The notes below the pieces were generated by a model that was given only the letters and a program-made list of their open reading frames with translations, did not search any database and was not told the DNA's origin. Below are positions 6,889 to 14,448 of a DNA stretch of 59,471 bases, one piece after another. Each line of letters opens with the position of its first letter. The first letter of the stretch is position 1. The position numbers and the translations under genes are program-made. This DNA is from an uncultured Clostridia bacterium (GTDB lineage: Bacteria; Bacillota; Clostridia; Christensenellales; Borkfalkiaceae): NCBI GenBank assembly GCA_947174415.1, contig CAMWIW010000010.1, positions 1-59,471 on the forward strand. Reading direction: 5' to 3'.

Positions 6889-6909
6889 ACACCCCATAAT
6901 ATGCGGTGA

Positions 6910-7629
6910 TTAAGCGGATTTGTTACGCTTCCAAGGGCGTTTTTTATCAAGCCAACCGTTTTCATGCCAATATTTTGCGTCATTATATTCGGGGTTCTTT
7001 TTATAAAGTGATTTTTGTATCATTCGGCAGATATAAAATTTAATTTTTACCGCTATCTTCGCGCGGGCGGGTTTAGCCTTGCAATTGCCCGAAAGTTTTT
7101 TTATCCCCAGTTCAAGTTTGCGGCGTGTCTTTTCAGGCAACTCGTTCCAAACTATACCGCTCATAAGTTTGCCGCAGAATACCTTTATGTCAGATATGCC
7201 CCACCAACTTAAACTGTGTTTTATATCTTTCGCCGCCGACTTTGCTCCGCTGCCCAGACACTGTGTAATAATGACGGCACGCTTGGAAAAAACCGCAGCA
7301 GACGGTCGGTGCGGCATCCAACGGTAAGAGAGGTGGTCCAAACATGCTTTCATTGCGCCCGTTACGTGAAAGACGTAGGAGGGAGAGGTAAAAACGAGCA
7401 AATCCGCCTCGTCAATAGCTTTGGCTATCGGCTGAACGAAAACGGCGTCCTTACAGTTCTCTTCGCCCGTAAGATGACAGCGCGTGCAACCCGTGCAAAA
7501 ATCGGGCAAATCTTTTGGTAGACAGAACTCTGTAATTTCGGCTTTATCTCTGAAATTTTCCAAGAAGATTTCTTTAAGCTTATAGGTTATGCCGTGCTTT
7601 TCTGTTCCGTTTATAACAGTGATTTTCAT
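6910..7629 (-). CDS. Iron-sulfur flavoprotein-like NAD(P)H-dependent reductase
   Basis: Flavodoxin-fold protein of 239 residues. It opens with a beta strand and phosphate loop (MKITVINGTEKHG), then has FTSPSYVFHVTGAMKACLD, which binds FMN in the NADPH-dependent FMN reductase family. A compact cysteine cluster C45-x2-C48-x2-C51-x7-C59 matches the CX2CX2CX4-7C motif of iron-sulfur flavoproteins, so a 4Fe-4S cluster is plausible. The basic C-terminal 60 residues go beyond the core fold. The start overlaps the TetR stop by 4 nt, which indicates coupling. Redox detoxification of a compound sensed by the TetR protein is the natural inference. Confidence 0.8.
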   Translation of the reverse strand: MKITVINGTEKHGITYKLKEIFLENFRDKAEITEFCLPKDLPDFCTGCTRCHLTGEENCKDAVFVQPIAKAIDEADLLVFTSPSYVFHVTGAMKACLDHLSYRWMPHRPSAAVFSKRAVIITQCLGSGAKSAAKDIKHSLSWWGISDIKVFCGKLMSGIVWNELPEKTRRKLELGIKKLSGNCKAKPARAKIAVKIKFYICRMIQKSLYKKNPEYNDAKYWHENGWLDKKRPWKRNKSA

Positions 7630-8201
7630 TCGGTTACCCCCAATATATGCCGCAACAAACGCGTATGGAAGTACTTTCTTTCGTCCGCGTTATTTAAGTT
7701 TATGCCTTGCGTTTTCAAAATTACCCCGTGTCTTATAAACGCCGTCTGCATTGAAGCGATAAGACAAAAGGTTCTGCTTTCGACTTCGCTTTCGCTCCAA
7801 TCGGGTCGGCACGCGGCGACGAGCGGAATAAAGGCGCGCAAAGTCCGCTGAGTGTTGTCCTCGGGTTTGGGCGCGCGCATATCCGTTAGCACAGATATTC
7901 GGCTTACTGCCTGATGCTCAATCAGAAAGGTAAGGGTCATATTCCCTAAATAGTCAAGCTTTTCAAACGGAGTCATTTCCGTGTTCGCGCCGATTGTAAC
8001 AAAATTTTCAACTATTCCGTTTATAATCCGCTCTACGCAAGTTTCTATAAGCGCGTCTTTACTTCCGAAATAGTAATTGATAAGTCCAAGCCCTACGCCA
8101 GCCCGCTTGCAAATTTCACGCATAGTTAGCTTTTCGATATTTTCTCCGCTTAAATTAATCAGTTCCGTGGTTGCTGCAATTATTTCTTCTTTTTTGTCCA
8201 T
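7626..8201 (-). CDS. TetR-family transcriptional repressor
   Basis: 191 residues from the ATG at 8201, which has an AGGGAG site 8 nt upstream; an in-frame ATG at 8234 lies in the promoter and is less likely. The N-terminal TetR helix-turn-helix is clear (LTMREICKRAGVGLGLINYYFGSKDALI, residues about 28-55). The remaining helices form the ligand-binding dimer domain. Two identical 15-bp palindromes flank its promoter and are the obvious operators, so it represses itself and the two downstream genes. One operator also lies 19 bp upstream of the divergent promoter for the LOG gene. The ligand is unknown. Confidence 0.88.
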   Translation of the reverse strand: MDKKEEIIAATTELINLSGENIEKLTMREICKRAGVGLGLINYYFGSKDALIETCVERIINGIVENFVTIGANTEMTPFEKLDYLGNMTLTFLIEHQAVSRISVLTDMRAPKPEDNTQRTLRAFIPLVAACRPDWSESEVESRTFCLIASMQTAFIRHGVILKTQGINLNNADERKYFHTRLLRHILGVTE

Positions 8202-8213
8202 TTTCGAACTCCC

Positions 8214-8228
8214 TTGAACACTGTTCAA
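8214..8228. promoter_or_regulatory. TetR operator, proximal copy
   Basis: Perfect palindrome TTGAACACTGTTCAA (7-bp arms around one base) between the TetR promoter and its start codon; identical to the copy at 8270. Confidence 0.8.
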
Positions 8229-8232
8229 TAAC

Positions 8233-8262
8233 ATAATAACGCATTCGTGATAACTTTGTCAA
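8233..8262 (-). promoter_or_regulatory. Promoter of the TetR-flavoprotein-amidase operon
   Basis: Minus strand: TTGACA (8257-8262), 18-nt spacer, TATTAT (8233-8238). It sits between the two TetR operators, so bound repressor would block or loop it. Confidence 0.65.
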
Positions 8263-8269
8263 GCAAAAA

Positions 8270-8284
8270 TTGAACACTGTTCAA
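8270..8284. promoter_or_regulatory. TetR operator, distal copy
   Basis: Second identical TTGAACACTGTTCAA palindrome, centred 56 bp from the first, upstream of the minus -35 box and 19 bp before the plus-strand -35 box of the LOG gene. Confidence 0.8.
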
Positions 8285-8303
8285 ACAGTTTTTAGGAACG
8301 CTG

Positions 8304-8332
8304 TTGACATTTTTCGCAAAAAAGACTATAAT
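8304..8332 (+). promoter_or_regulatory. Promoter of the LOG-phosphatase operon
   Basis: TTGACA (8304-8309), 17-nt spacer, TATAAT (8327-8332): a perfect sigma-A promoter, 30 nt before the first ATG. Confidence 0.85.
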
Positions 8333-8361
8333 AAAAGGGTACTTCAATTTACGAGGCGGTT

Positions 8362-8946
8362 ATGAGAATATGTATTTTCGGCGCTGCAAGCGCGCATATC
8401 GACAAAATTTATATCGAAAAGGTTGAAAAGCTTTCCGAAGAGCTTGCAAAGCGCGGGCACTCGCTTGTATTCGGCGCGGGAGCAACGGGACTTATGGGCG
8501 CGGCGGCGCGCGGCTTTAAAAAGGGCGGAGGTTTCATTCACGGCGTTATCCCCGAATTTTTCCGCGACGAGGGGGTCGAGGTTATTTACGACGAATGCGA
8601 CGAGCTTACTTTTACCAAAAATATGTCCGAAAGGAAGCAGAAAATGGAGGACGATTGCGATGCCTTTATAATCACGCCCGGCGGCATAGGCACTTTTGAG
8701 GAGTTTTTCGAGGTTCTCACCTTAAAACAGCTCGGCAGACATAAAAAAGCAATCGTAATCTACAATATCGAAAATTACTACGACGGGCTCGAAGATTTTA
8801 TGAAGACCGTCTATGAAAGAAAATTCATAAACTTTAAATGCTACGAAATGTACGAATATTTTGACGACGCCGAAAAACTTATCGAATACCTCGAAAGTTA
8901 TTCGCCCGACGCAACCCCTTGGCAAAAGCTGAAAATAGGTGATTAA
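8362..8946 (+). CDS. LOG-family nucleotide phosphoribohydrolase
   Basis: Cytosolic protein of 194 residues of the LOG (TIGR00730-type) family, whose members hydrolyse nucleoside 5'-monophosphates such as cytokinin ribotides to base and ribose 5-phosphate. The signature PGGIGTFEEFFE (near residue 112) is intact, as are a Rossmann-like GAGATGLMGAAA segment and the ERKQKM loop. An AGGCGG-like site precedes the ATG. The stop overlaps the start of the phosphatase gene (TAATG), so the two are co-translated. The true substrate in bacteria without cytokinin metabolism is unclear; older annotations call such proteins lysine decarboxylases, which is not supported. Confidence 0.88.
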   Translation: MRICIFGAASAHIDKIYIEKVEKLSEELAKRGHSLVFGAGATGLMGAAARGFKKGGGFIHGVIPEFFRDEGVEVIYDECDELTFTKNMSERKQKMEDDCDAFIITPGGIGTFEEFFEVLTLKQLGRHKKAIVIYNIENYYDGLEDFMKTVYERKFINFKCYEMYEYFDDAEKLIEYLESYSPDATPWQKLKIGD

Positions 8947-9431
8947 TGATTACGGTTTCTTTCGTTTGTCTCGGCAACATCTGCCGTTCGCCTATGGCGG
9001 AGCTTATTTTAAAACACCTCGTTAAAGAGCGGGGCATAGAGAACAGCTTCGATATTAAATCCTTCGGAACTTCGGACGAGGAGGAGGGTAACCCCATTTA
9101 TCCGCCCGCAAAGCGCACTTTAAGAGCGCACGGTATAGACGGCGAACATACCGCAAGACAACTTTCTTTAAGCGACGTAATAAACAGCGACTATATCCTC
9201 GTAATGAATTCGTCAAATCTTTTTGACGTTTTAAGGCTTACGGGCGGGGAATTCGGCAATAAAATTTTCAAGCTTTGCTCGTTCACGCCGCGCCCTCGCG
9301 ACGTTGCCGATCCTTGGTATACGGGGGACTTCGAAAAGGCGTTCAACGACATATATGAGGGGGTCAATTGCTTTTTGGAGTATATTTTAAAGGAGAAAAA
9401 ATTTACCCTCGATTACGACAGAAGGCATTAA
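8946..9431 (+). CDS. Low-molecular-weight protein tyrosine phosphatase
   Basis: 161-residue cytosolic phosphatase. The P-loop CLGNICRS (C8, R14) near the N-terminus is the CX5R catalytic motif, and DVADPWYTGDF supplies the general-acid Asp in the DPWY form usual for this family. Length is typical. It removes phosphate from phosphotyrosine proteins or acts as an arginine phosphatase in some Bacillota; the target is unknown here. It overlaps the LOG gene by one base and is followed by a strong terminator, giving a two-gene operon. Confidence 0.92.
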   Translation: MITVSFVCLGNICRSPMAELILKHLVKERGIENSFDIKSFGTSDEEEGNPIYPPAKRTLRAHGIDGEHTARQLSLSDVINSDYILVMNSSNLFDVLRLTGGEFGNKIFKLCSFTPRPRDVADPWYTGDFEKAFNDIYEGVNCFLEYILKEKKFTLDYDRRH

Positions 9432-9440
9432 AAAACAGAT

Positions 9441-9482
9441 AAAAAGCCGCCCGCGCTTTGAGCAAAGCGCGGGCGGCTTTTT
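9441..9482. terminator. Strong intrinsic terminator
   Basis: Stem of up to 19 bp (AAAAAGCCGCCCGCGCTTT, 9441-9459, with 9464-9482), loop GAGC, ending in five T. It insulates the 31-kb operon from upstream transcription. Confidence 0.92.
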
Positions 9483-9539
9483 GCACGGTTTTACAAATTT
9501 TTACAAAGTATTTTTTCGTCTTTCTACGGCCGTAATTCC

Positions 9540-9568
9540 TTGACACTCTCGCTTTTAACTATTATAAT
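9540..9568 (+). promoter_or_regulatory. Promoter of the 31-kb surface/AAA+ operon
   Basis: TTGACA (9540-9545), 17-nt spacer, TATAAT (9563-9568). Predicted start near 9575 and an 84-nt leader that can fold a CACGC/GCGTG stem. No other convincing promoter was seen between here and 40604. Confidence 0.85.
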
Positions 9569-9658
9569 AGTAAAACATTTATTATTTCACACACGCATTG
9601 CGCGGGTATGGCGCGCGTGCTTAGGCGGCAATTTATTTCGGCTAAAATGGAGGCGCAG

Positions 9659-12600
9659 ATGTTGGCGAACGAACGGCTCATCATCAAAATGTCAATCGAG
9701 CAGAAAGTCAAGCTTGTAACCAGCTTGAAATTATACGAAAGTTCTCCCGACGAGAATTACGAATTTCCGGTGTTTAAACTCACCCGCAATCCCTTAGAGG
9801 AAAGTGCGGGCGTTTACGCTACACAGTTCCCGTCGGATAAAGCCCTTGCGTCAAGTTGGAATATGCCGCTCATCTCCGAGGTTTATGCAAAACACGGTGA
9901 AGAGGTTGCCGCCGTCAAAAAGTATTCGTGCTTCAATTTAACGAATTCAAAAGAAAACGAAAACATTTCGGAAGATTATTTCTTAACTTCAAGAACCCTT
10001 TTAAGCAAGCTTAAAGGCCTTTCGCGGTCAAGACAGTTTACGAGCTTCGAAGAATTTGCCGACTGCGACGGGCAGCCTGTAAGAAACTTGCAGGACGTCG
10101 TTTTATCGGGCTCTTCGCCCCGTTCGGTATTCTTGAAGTCCCCGCAAAGCATTGAAAAATATTCTAAGCAGAAAGAGGACGGCAGTCTGTTTTTCGGCGT
10201 GGCAAAGAGCGCGGAAGAGGCGCTCAGATACTTTTTTAACGGCTTCACTCTCGTATTTTTGGAAGAGGATTTTACCGAAAATCTTATAGAACTTTTAAAA
10301 CGTCTTACTGTCGCATACAGAGCGGCTTACGCGGATTACCGTTCGGAAGATATTTCCATAACCGAGCTCGACAGGCGCTGCCAATCGCTTGAAATTTTCG
10401 ACGAGGAAATTTTAAATACCGCCTGCGACAGGCTTATTTCAACCCTTTTGGAAATGCGCAAGCGCGGTCAGGAAACGATACCGGCAGCGTGCGGTATAAA
10501 TACCAACCACGCCGCAGTATTCGACGAGGTTACGGACGACGCGCTTTCGATAACCGCTGCAAGGCAGTCCGCGGTATTACTTAAAAACAGCGGGGTTCTT
10601 CCCCTTTCCAACACCGCAAAGGTTGCCGTGCTCGGCGAGTGCGCAAAGGAATTTTCATATCAAGCCGACTTTTTCAGCGGAAAAGCTACGTCGGAGCGCG
10701 TGCCGTTCTACGCAATAAACAACTACGAAATTAACGCAACGGGCTTCGCGAGCGGTTACGCCAAGGGTGAAAGCGGTCGGCGCGATTTGATAGAAACAGC
10801 CTTAGACCTCGGCAAGGAAGCAGATTTTACGCTTCTGTATTTAAGCGCGGAAAAAGATGCGAAAACCTTACCCGAAGGACAGACGGAGCTTATCGACGAG
10901 CTTTTCAAACACGGCGTAAAAATTATAGCCGTCGTTGCGTCCGACGGCGTTATCGACTGCGCATTTGCGGAAAAGTGTGCTGCCGTGCTTTTGACTTATC
11001 GCGGCGGACAGAGCGCTACGCGAGCCGTTCTCGATATTTTAAAGGGGCTTGCAACCCCGTCGGGAAGACTTGCCGACGCAATTCCCGTTGACGTTGAAAA
11101 AGAAATTAACTTCGTTACAGCACCCCGCAGCGAAGTGCGTTATCCTTTCGGGTACGGGCTGTCCTATACGCAATTCGAGTATTCGAACCTTAAAATCAAC
11201 GAGCGCGGTATAAGCTGCACCGTAAAGAACACGGGTAATTTTGACGGCTTTGCCGTTCCGCAGTTCTATCTTAAAAAGGCAAACTCGCAAGGCATTTTCA
11301 AGGATAAAATTCTTCGCGGCTTTGCAAAAGTATACGTAAAAAAGAAGGACGCCGTCCGCGTTGAAATACCCTTTGACGAAAACACGTTCAAGGTGTTCGA
11401 TAGGGAAAAAGGGCTTTACGTAATCGAGGGCGGCGAGTACTCCGTTACCGTTGCCGAAAACTATTACGACGATAAGCTTACGGGCACGGTAACACTTTCG
11501 GAATACGTCTTTAAGGAAAAATATTCGGGCGAGGTAGTCGAAAGCGTTGCAAACGGCGACGGCACGGCTATCAAGTTCGACCCTAACCAAGAACCGCCCG
11601 AAGTGAGAAAAGCTAAAAAACAGCTTTCTTTCGGCTTAAAGCTTTTCGTTGCCATACTGTTATCTCTCTATTACGAAGGCATTATGGCGGTGCTTGCTTT
11701 CACCGATATAGTTTCGGGCAAGGATATAATTTTTTACAGCGTAATAGGCGTGCTTGCCGCCGTCTGTCTCGTACTGTTTATAACGTACGTTGCAATTATC
11801 GCAAGAAAGCGGAAAAAACAGCATTACGTTCCCGTCAACGACGTTTTGACCGACCTTGTAGAAAACGTCAAAGAGTTTGACGAAATCGCAAAAGTTACGT
11901 ACGCAGAGCCTTTGGCTAATGAGCCCAAAGAGGAAGAACCCGAATTCGATACGGAAGAGGTTCAGGCGGAAAAGACGTACGACGTATCGGTCGGTGAAGA
12001 CCTCGAAGAGGTAGACCTGACCGAGCAAATCACGTTAAACGAAATCTGCAACAACTTCCAATCTTACGCCCAAAGCCGCGGCGTTGTTGTGGACGTAACG
12101 TCCGTAAGGGCGTTGTTTGCCGCAATTTCGGCAAGCAAGATAGTTATAGTTACCACCAAAAACACCGACGTTATGCCCGACTTTTTGGCGGCGCTAAACG
12201 GCTATTTCAACGGCCGCGAGCTGACGGTTACTGGCAGTGAATGGAACGCGCTTTCAGACGCTTTATGGAAACAACAGGGCGAAAAATTCGTTCTGTCCGA
12301 CTTTGCAAACGCGGTTTACTCGGCTACGAAATCCGCCGATAAGCTTTGCGGCGTTGCAATCGGTGAGATAACCGACAACATAAACAAGTGGTTCGCGCCC
12401 TTTATTAAGTACGCCAACCACCCCACGGAAGAGCATATTCTCACCTTGAACGAAGAGCTTTCTTTCCGACTTCCCGACAACTTCCGCTATATCCTTTCCC
12501 CCGCGGAAGGGTGCGATAAATTCTCCCGCGACGTTGCGGACGCGTCTTTACAGCTTGATTTGGTTTTAAGCAGGTGCGACGCAGGCGACGCGGTCGAGCC

Positions 12601-12964
12601 CGTCAATATTTCTGTTAACGCGCTTTGCGACCTCGTAAAAGAGGCAAGGGAAAACTACTATCTTTCCGAAAAGTTTTGGAAGAAGCTTGACGAGCTTTTC
12701 GAAACCGTGCGCGCAACCGATAAAATCCGCTTGGGCAATAAGAATACTTTGCAGCTTGAAAAGTTCTCGTCCGTAATTTTGGAGTGCGGTGGAGACGAGG
12801 CGGAGTGCGTAACGGATATTTTCCTTGCGAAAATAGTTCCCGTTTTGAAACTTACCAAAACCTACTCGCAAGACGGCGGAGAAAAGACTTTATTCGGCAT
12901 AATCGAAAAACTGTTTAACGAGGAAGAGCTTACTAAAATTCAAAGGGCACTTTCAAAGGCGTAA
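9659..12964 (+). CDS. GH3-like pseudoenzyme fused to two membrane helices and a degenerate McrB-like AAA+ domain
   Basis: 1,101 residues from the ATG at 9659, which has GGAGG 5 nt upstream; an in-frame ATG at 9608 lacks a site. Residues 10 to about 630 follow the plan of glycoside hydrolase family 3: an opening like SLEEKISLLTG (here SIEQKVKLVTS), ATQFPSDKALASSWN, AARQSAVLLKNSGVLPLS, and an Fn3-like end starting YPFGYGLSYTQF. The usual SDW nucleophile region is not recognisable, so activity is doubtful. Two hydrophobic helices (about 660-682 and 692-714) follow, so both flanks lie on one side, presumably the cytoplasm. Residues from about 785 align with the neighbouring AAA+ proteins (ITLNEICNNF; RLPDNFRYIL), but the Walker A site is replaced by TTKNTDVMP and Walker B by AIGEIT. 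First gene of the operon. Confidence 0.75.
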   Translation: MLANERLIIKMSIEQKVKLVTSLKLYESSPDENYEFPVFKLTRNPLEESAGVYATQFPSDKALASSWNMPLISEVYAKHGEEVAAVKKYSCFNLTNSKENENISEDYFLTSRTLLSKLKGLSRSRQFTSFEEFADCDGQPVRNLQDVVLSGSSPRSVFLKSPQSIEKYSKQKEDGSLFFGVAKSAEEALRYFFNGFTLVFLEEDFTENLIELLKRLTVAYRAAYADYRSEDISITELDRRCQSLEIFDEEILNTACDRLISTLLEMRKRGQETIPAACGINTNHAAVFDEVTDDALSITAARQSAVLLKNSGVLPLSNTAKVAVLGECAKEFSYQADFFSGKATSERVPFYAINNYEINATGFASGYAKGESGRRDLIETALDLGKEADFTLLYLSAEKDAKTLPEGQTELIDELFKHGVKIIAVVASDGVIDCAFAEKCAAVLLTYRGGQSATRAVLDILKGLATPSGRLADAIPVDVEKEINFVTAPRSEVRYPFGYGLSYTQFEYSNLKINERGISCTVKNTGNFDGFAVPQFYLKKANSQGIFKDKILRGFAKVYVKKKDAVRVEIPFDENTFKVFDREKGLYVIEGGEYSVTVAENYYDDKLTGTVTLSEYVFKEKYSGEVVESVANGDGTAIKFDPNQEPPEVRKAKKQLSFGLKLFVAILLSLYYEGIMAVLAFTDIVSGKDIIFYSVIGVLAAVCLVLFITYVAIIARKRKKQHYVPVNDVLTDLVENVKEFDEIAKVTYAEPLANEPKEEEPEFDTEEVQAEKTYDVSVGEDLEEVDLTEQITLNEICNNFQSYAQSRGVVVDVTSVRALFAAISASKIVIVTTKNTDVMPDFLAALNGYFNGRELTVTGSEWNALSDALWKQQGEKFVLSDFANAVYSATKSADKLCGVAIGEITDNINKWFAPFIKYANHPTEEHILTLNEELSFRLPDNFRYILSPAEGCDKFSRDVADASLQLDLVLSRCDAGDAVEPVNISVNALCDLVKEARENYYLSEKFWKKLDELFETVRATDKIRLGNKNTLQLEKFSSVILECGGDEAECVTDIFLAKIVPVLKLTKTYSQDGGEKTLFGIIEKLFNEEELTKIQRALSKA

Positions 12965-12984
12965 CCCGAAAGGAGAAAAAAATT

Positions 12985-14445
12985 ATGGCAAACTTAATAG
13001 CTGCGTTCTCCTTTACCGAATTTATGGGTAACGTGTGGGACGCGCTGACAAGCAAAATCGCGCTTATAGTCTACGCGGCAATAATCCTCGTTTTAATCCT
13101 CGTACTCGTAATCAGGGTAATCGTTAACGAGCATAAACGGGTATCCGAAATTGCCGAAAGCGACGCAAGGCGTCAGGAAGTTCACGAGAACGAGCAGCTT
13201 GAAACCGTAAGGGCGGAGCTCGACCGTAAAATGAACAAAATCAGTCTTGACGTTGCCGCCGTAAGAAAGAGCGTGGCTTACGCGCCCTACGGCGCACCCG
13301 CTTCTGCTTTGCCCGCGAAGCGCGCAGGCGAGAAGACGGAAGGCACGGAGGAAGTAAACGAGGGCGGCTCGCGTTTCTATATGCTGACCGAAATAGACAA
13401 GGAGTACGAAAATTACGTCCGTCCCGACTACGACGACGAGATAGAGTTAAAGGAGCTTTGCGAAGAGTTCCGTAATTTCTCCGCAGGTAAGTTGAAGCTA
13501 TACTATGACATTGAGGACATAAGAAGGTTCATAGGCGCTTTGGCGGTAACGAAGCTGATAATACTGCAAGGTATGTCTGGTACGGGTAAAACCTCGCTTG
13601 CGTACGCGTTCGGCGAGTTTTTGGAAAACAAGACGGTAGTCGTGCCCATACAGCCTATGTGGAAGGAAAGAACGGACTTAGTCGGATATTACAACGAGTT
13701 CACGAAACGGTTCAACGAAACGACGCTGTTGTACAAGATGTACGAAGCGAACAACAACGAAGAGATATACGTAACGGTGTTGGACGAAATGAACATAGCG
13801 CGAGTAGAGTATTACTTTGCGGAGTTTCTGTCATTGTTGGAAATCCCCAATCCCGACGGAAGAAATCTTGACGTAGTAGCGGACAGGTGGGAGGACGACC
13901 CTAAGCTGTTACAGCACAACGGAAAGTTAAGACTGCCGACGAATATGTGGTTCGTAGGCACGGCGAACAACGACGACAGTACGTTCTCGATATCGGATAA
14001 GGTATACGATAGAGCAATGGTATTGAACTTGGATAAGAAGGCGACGCCGTTCGAGGCGGAGGGCAATTACCGAAAAATATCAGCAACGCATTTGGAAGAG
14101 TTAATGACAAAGGCGCAGCGCGAGTACGATATAAGCGACCGAAATCTGCGACGGATAAAGAAGTTAGACGAGTATATGATAAAGACGTTCCATATCACGT
14201 TCGGAAACCGAATAATGAAACAGATACGCTGTTACGTGCCGGTGTTAGTAGCGTGCGGCGGAACGGAGCTCGAAGCTTTGGACGATATACTTGCGAGGAA
14301 AGTATTCCGCAAGCTCGAAAGCAAGAACCCCGTACACGTCAAACAGATGGCGGACGGAGTGTGTGCTTATTTGGACGAACTCTTCGGCGAAGACAAACTT
14401 CCGCTTTGTAAGGAAACCATAAGATTAATTGAGCAGAACGTATAA
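12985..14445 (+). CDS. Membrane-anchored McrB-like AAA+ ATPase, copy 1
   Basis: 486 residues. A single N-terminal membrane helix (about 25-46, ALIVYAAIILVLILVLVIRV) is followed by a charged, probably coiled-coil linker (50-95). From residue about 155 comes a complete AAA+ domain: Walker A GMSGTGKTS (196-204), Walker B VTVLDEMN (D267, E268), RLPTNMWFVGTANNDDS with sensor 1 N328, and DKVYDRAM with a likely arginine finger. LDEMN followed by VEYYFAEFLSLLE is typical of the McrB branch of translocating NTPases. An AAAGGAG site precedes the start. It begins 20 nt after the pseudo-AAA gene, and its catalytic module is almost identical in DNA to the one at 16671. ATP- versus GTP-use cannot be told. 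Confidence 0.88.
   Translation: MANLIAAFSFTEFMGNVWDALTSKIALIVYAAIILVLILVLVIRVIVNEHKRVSEIAESDARRQEVHENEQLETVRAELDRKMNKISLDVAAVRKSVAYAPYGAPASALPAKRAGEKTEGTEEVNEGGSRFYMLTEIDKEYENYVRPDYDDEIELKELCEEFRNFSAGKLKLYYDIEDIRRFIGALAVTKLIILQGMSGTGKTSLAYAFGEFLENKTVVVPIQPMWKERTDLVGYYNEFTKRFNETTLLYKMYEANNNEEIYVTVLDEMNIARVEYYFAEFLSLLEIPNPDGRNLDVVADRWEDDPKLLQHNGKLRLPTNMWFVGTANNDDSTFSISDKVYDRAMVLNLDKKATPFEAEGNYRKISATHLEELMTKAQREYDISDRNLRRIKKLDEYMIKTFHITFGNRIMKQIRCYVPVLVACGGTELEALDDILARKVFRKLESKNPVHVKQMADGVCAYLDELFGEDKLPLCKETIRLIEQNV
13311..14417 (+). repeat. Near-identical AAA+ module, repeat copy A
   Basis: Direct repeat of 1,107 bp with 16671-17777 (offset exactly 3,360 bp). By eye I see four mismatches, at 13345, 13368, 13422 and 14364; only the first changes a residue (Thr versus Ala). 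The flanking sequences are unrelated on both sides. Confidence 0.95.
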
Positions 14446-14448
14446 TTT

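Noticed and set aside
9608-9658. Upstream ATG as start of the GH3-like gene
   Set aside because: No ribosome site before 9608, whereas the ATG at 9659 has GGAGG at good spacing and matches the family start.
9659-11600. Active beta-glucosidase (GH3)
   Set aside because: No recognisable catalytic SDW-type nucleophile segment, no signal peptide, and the predicted topology is cytoplasmic.
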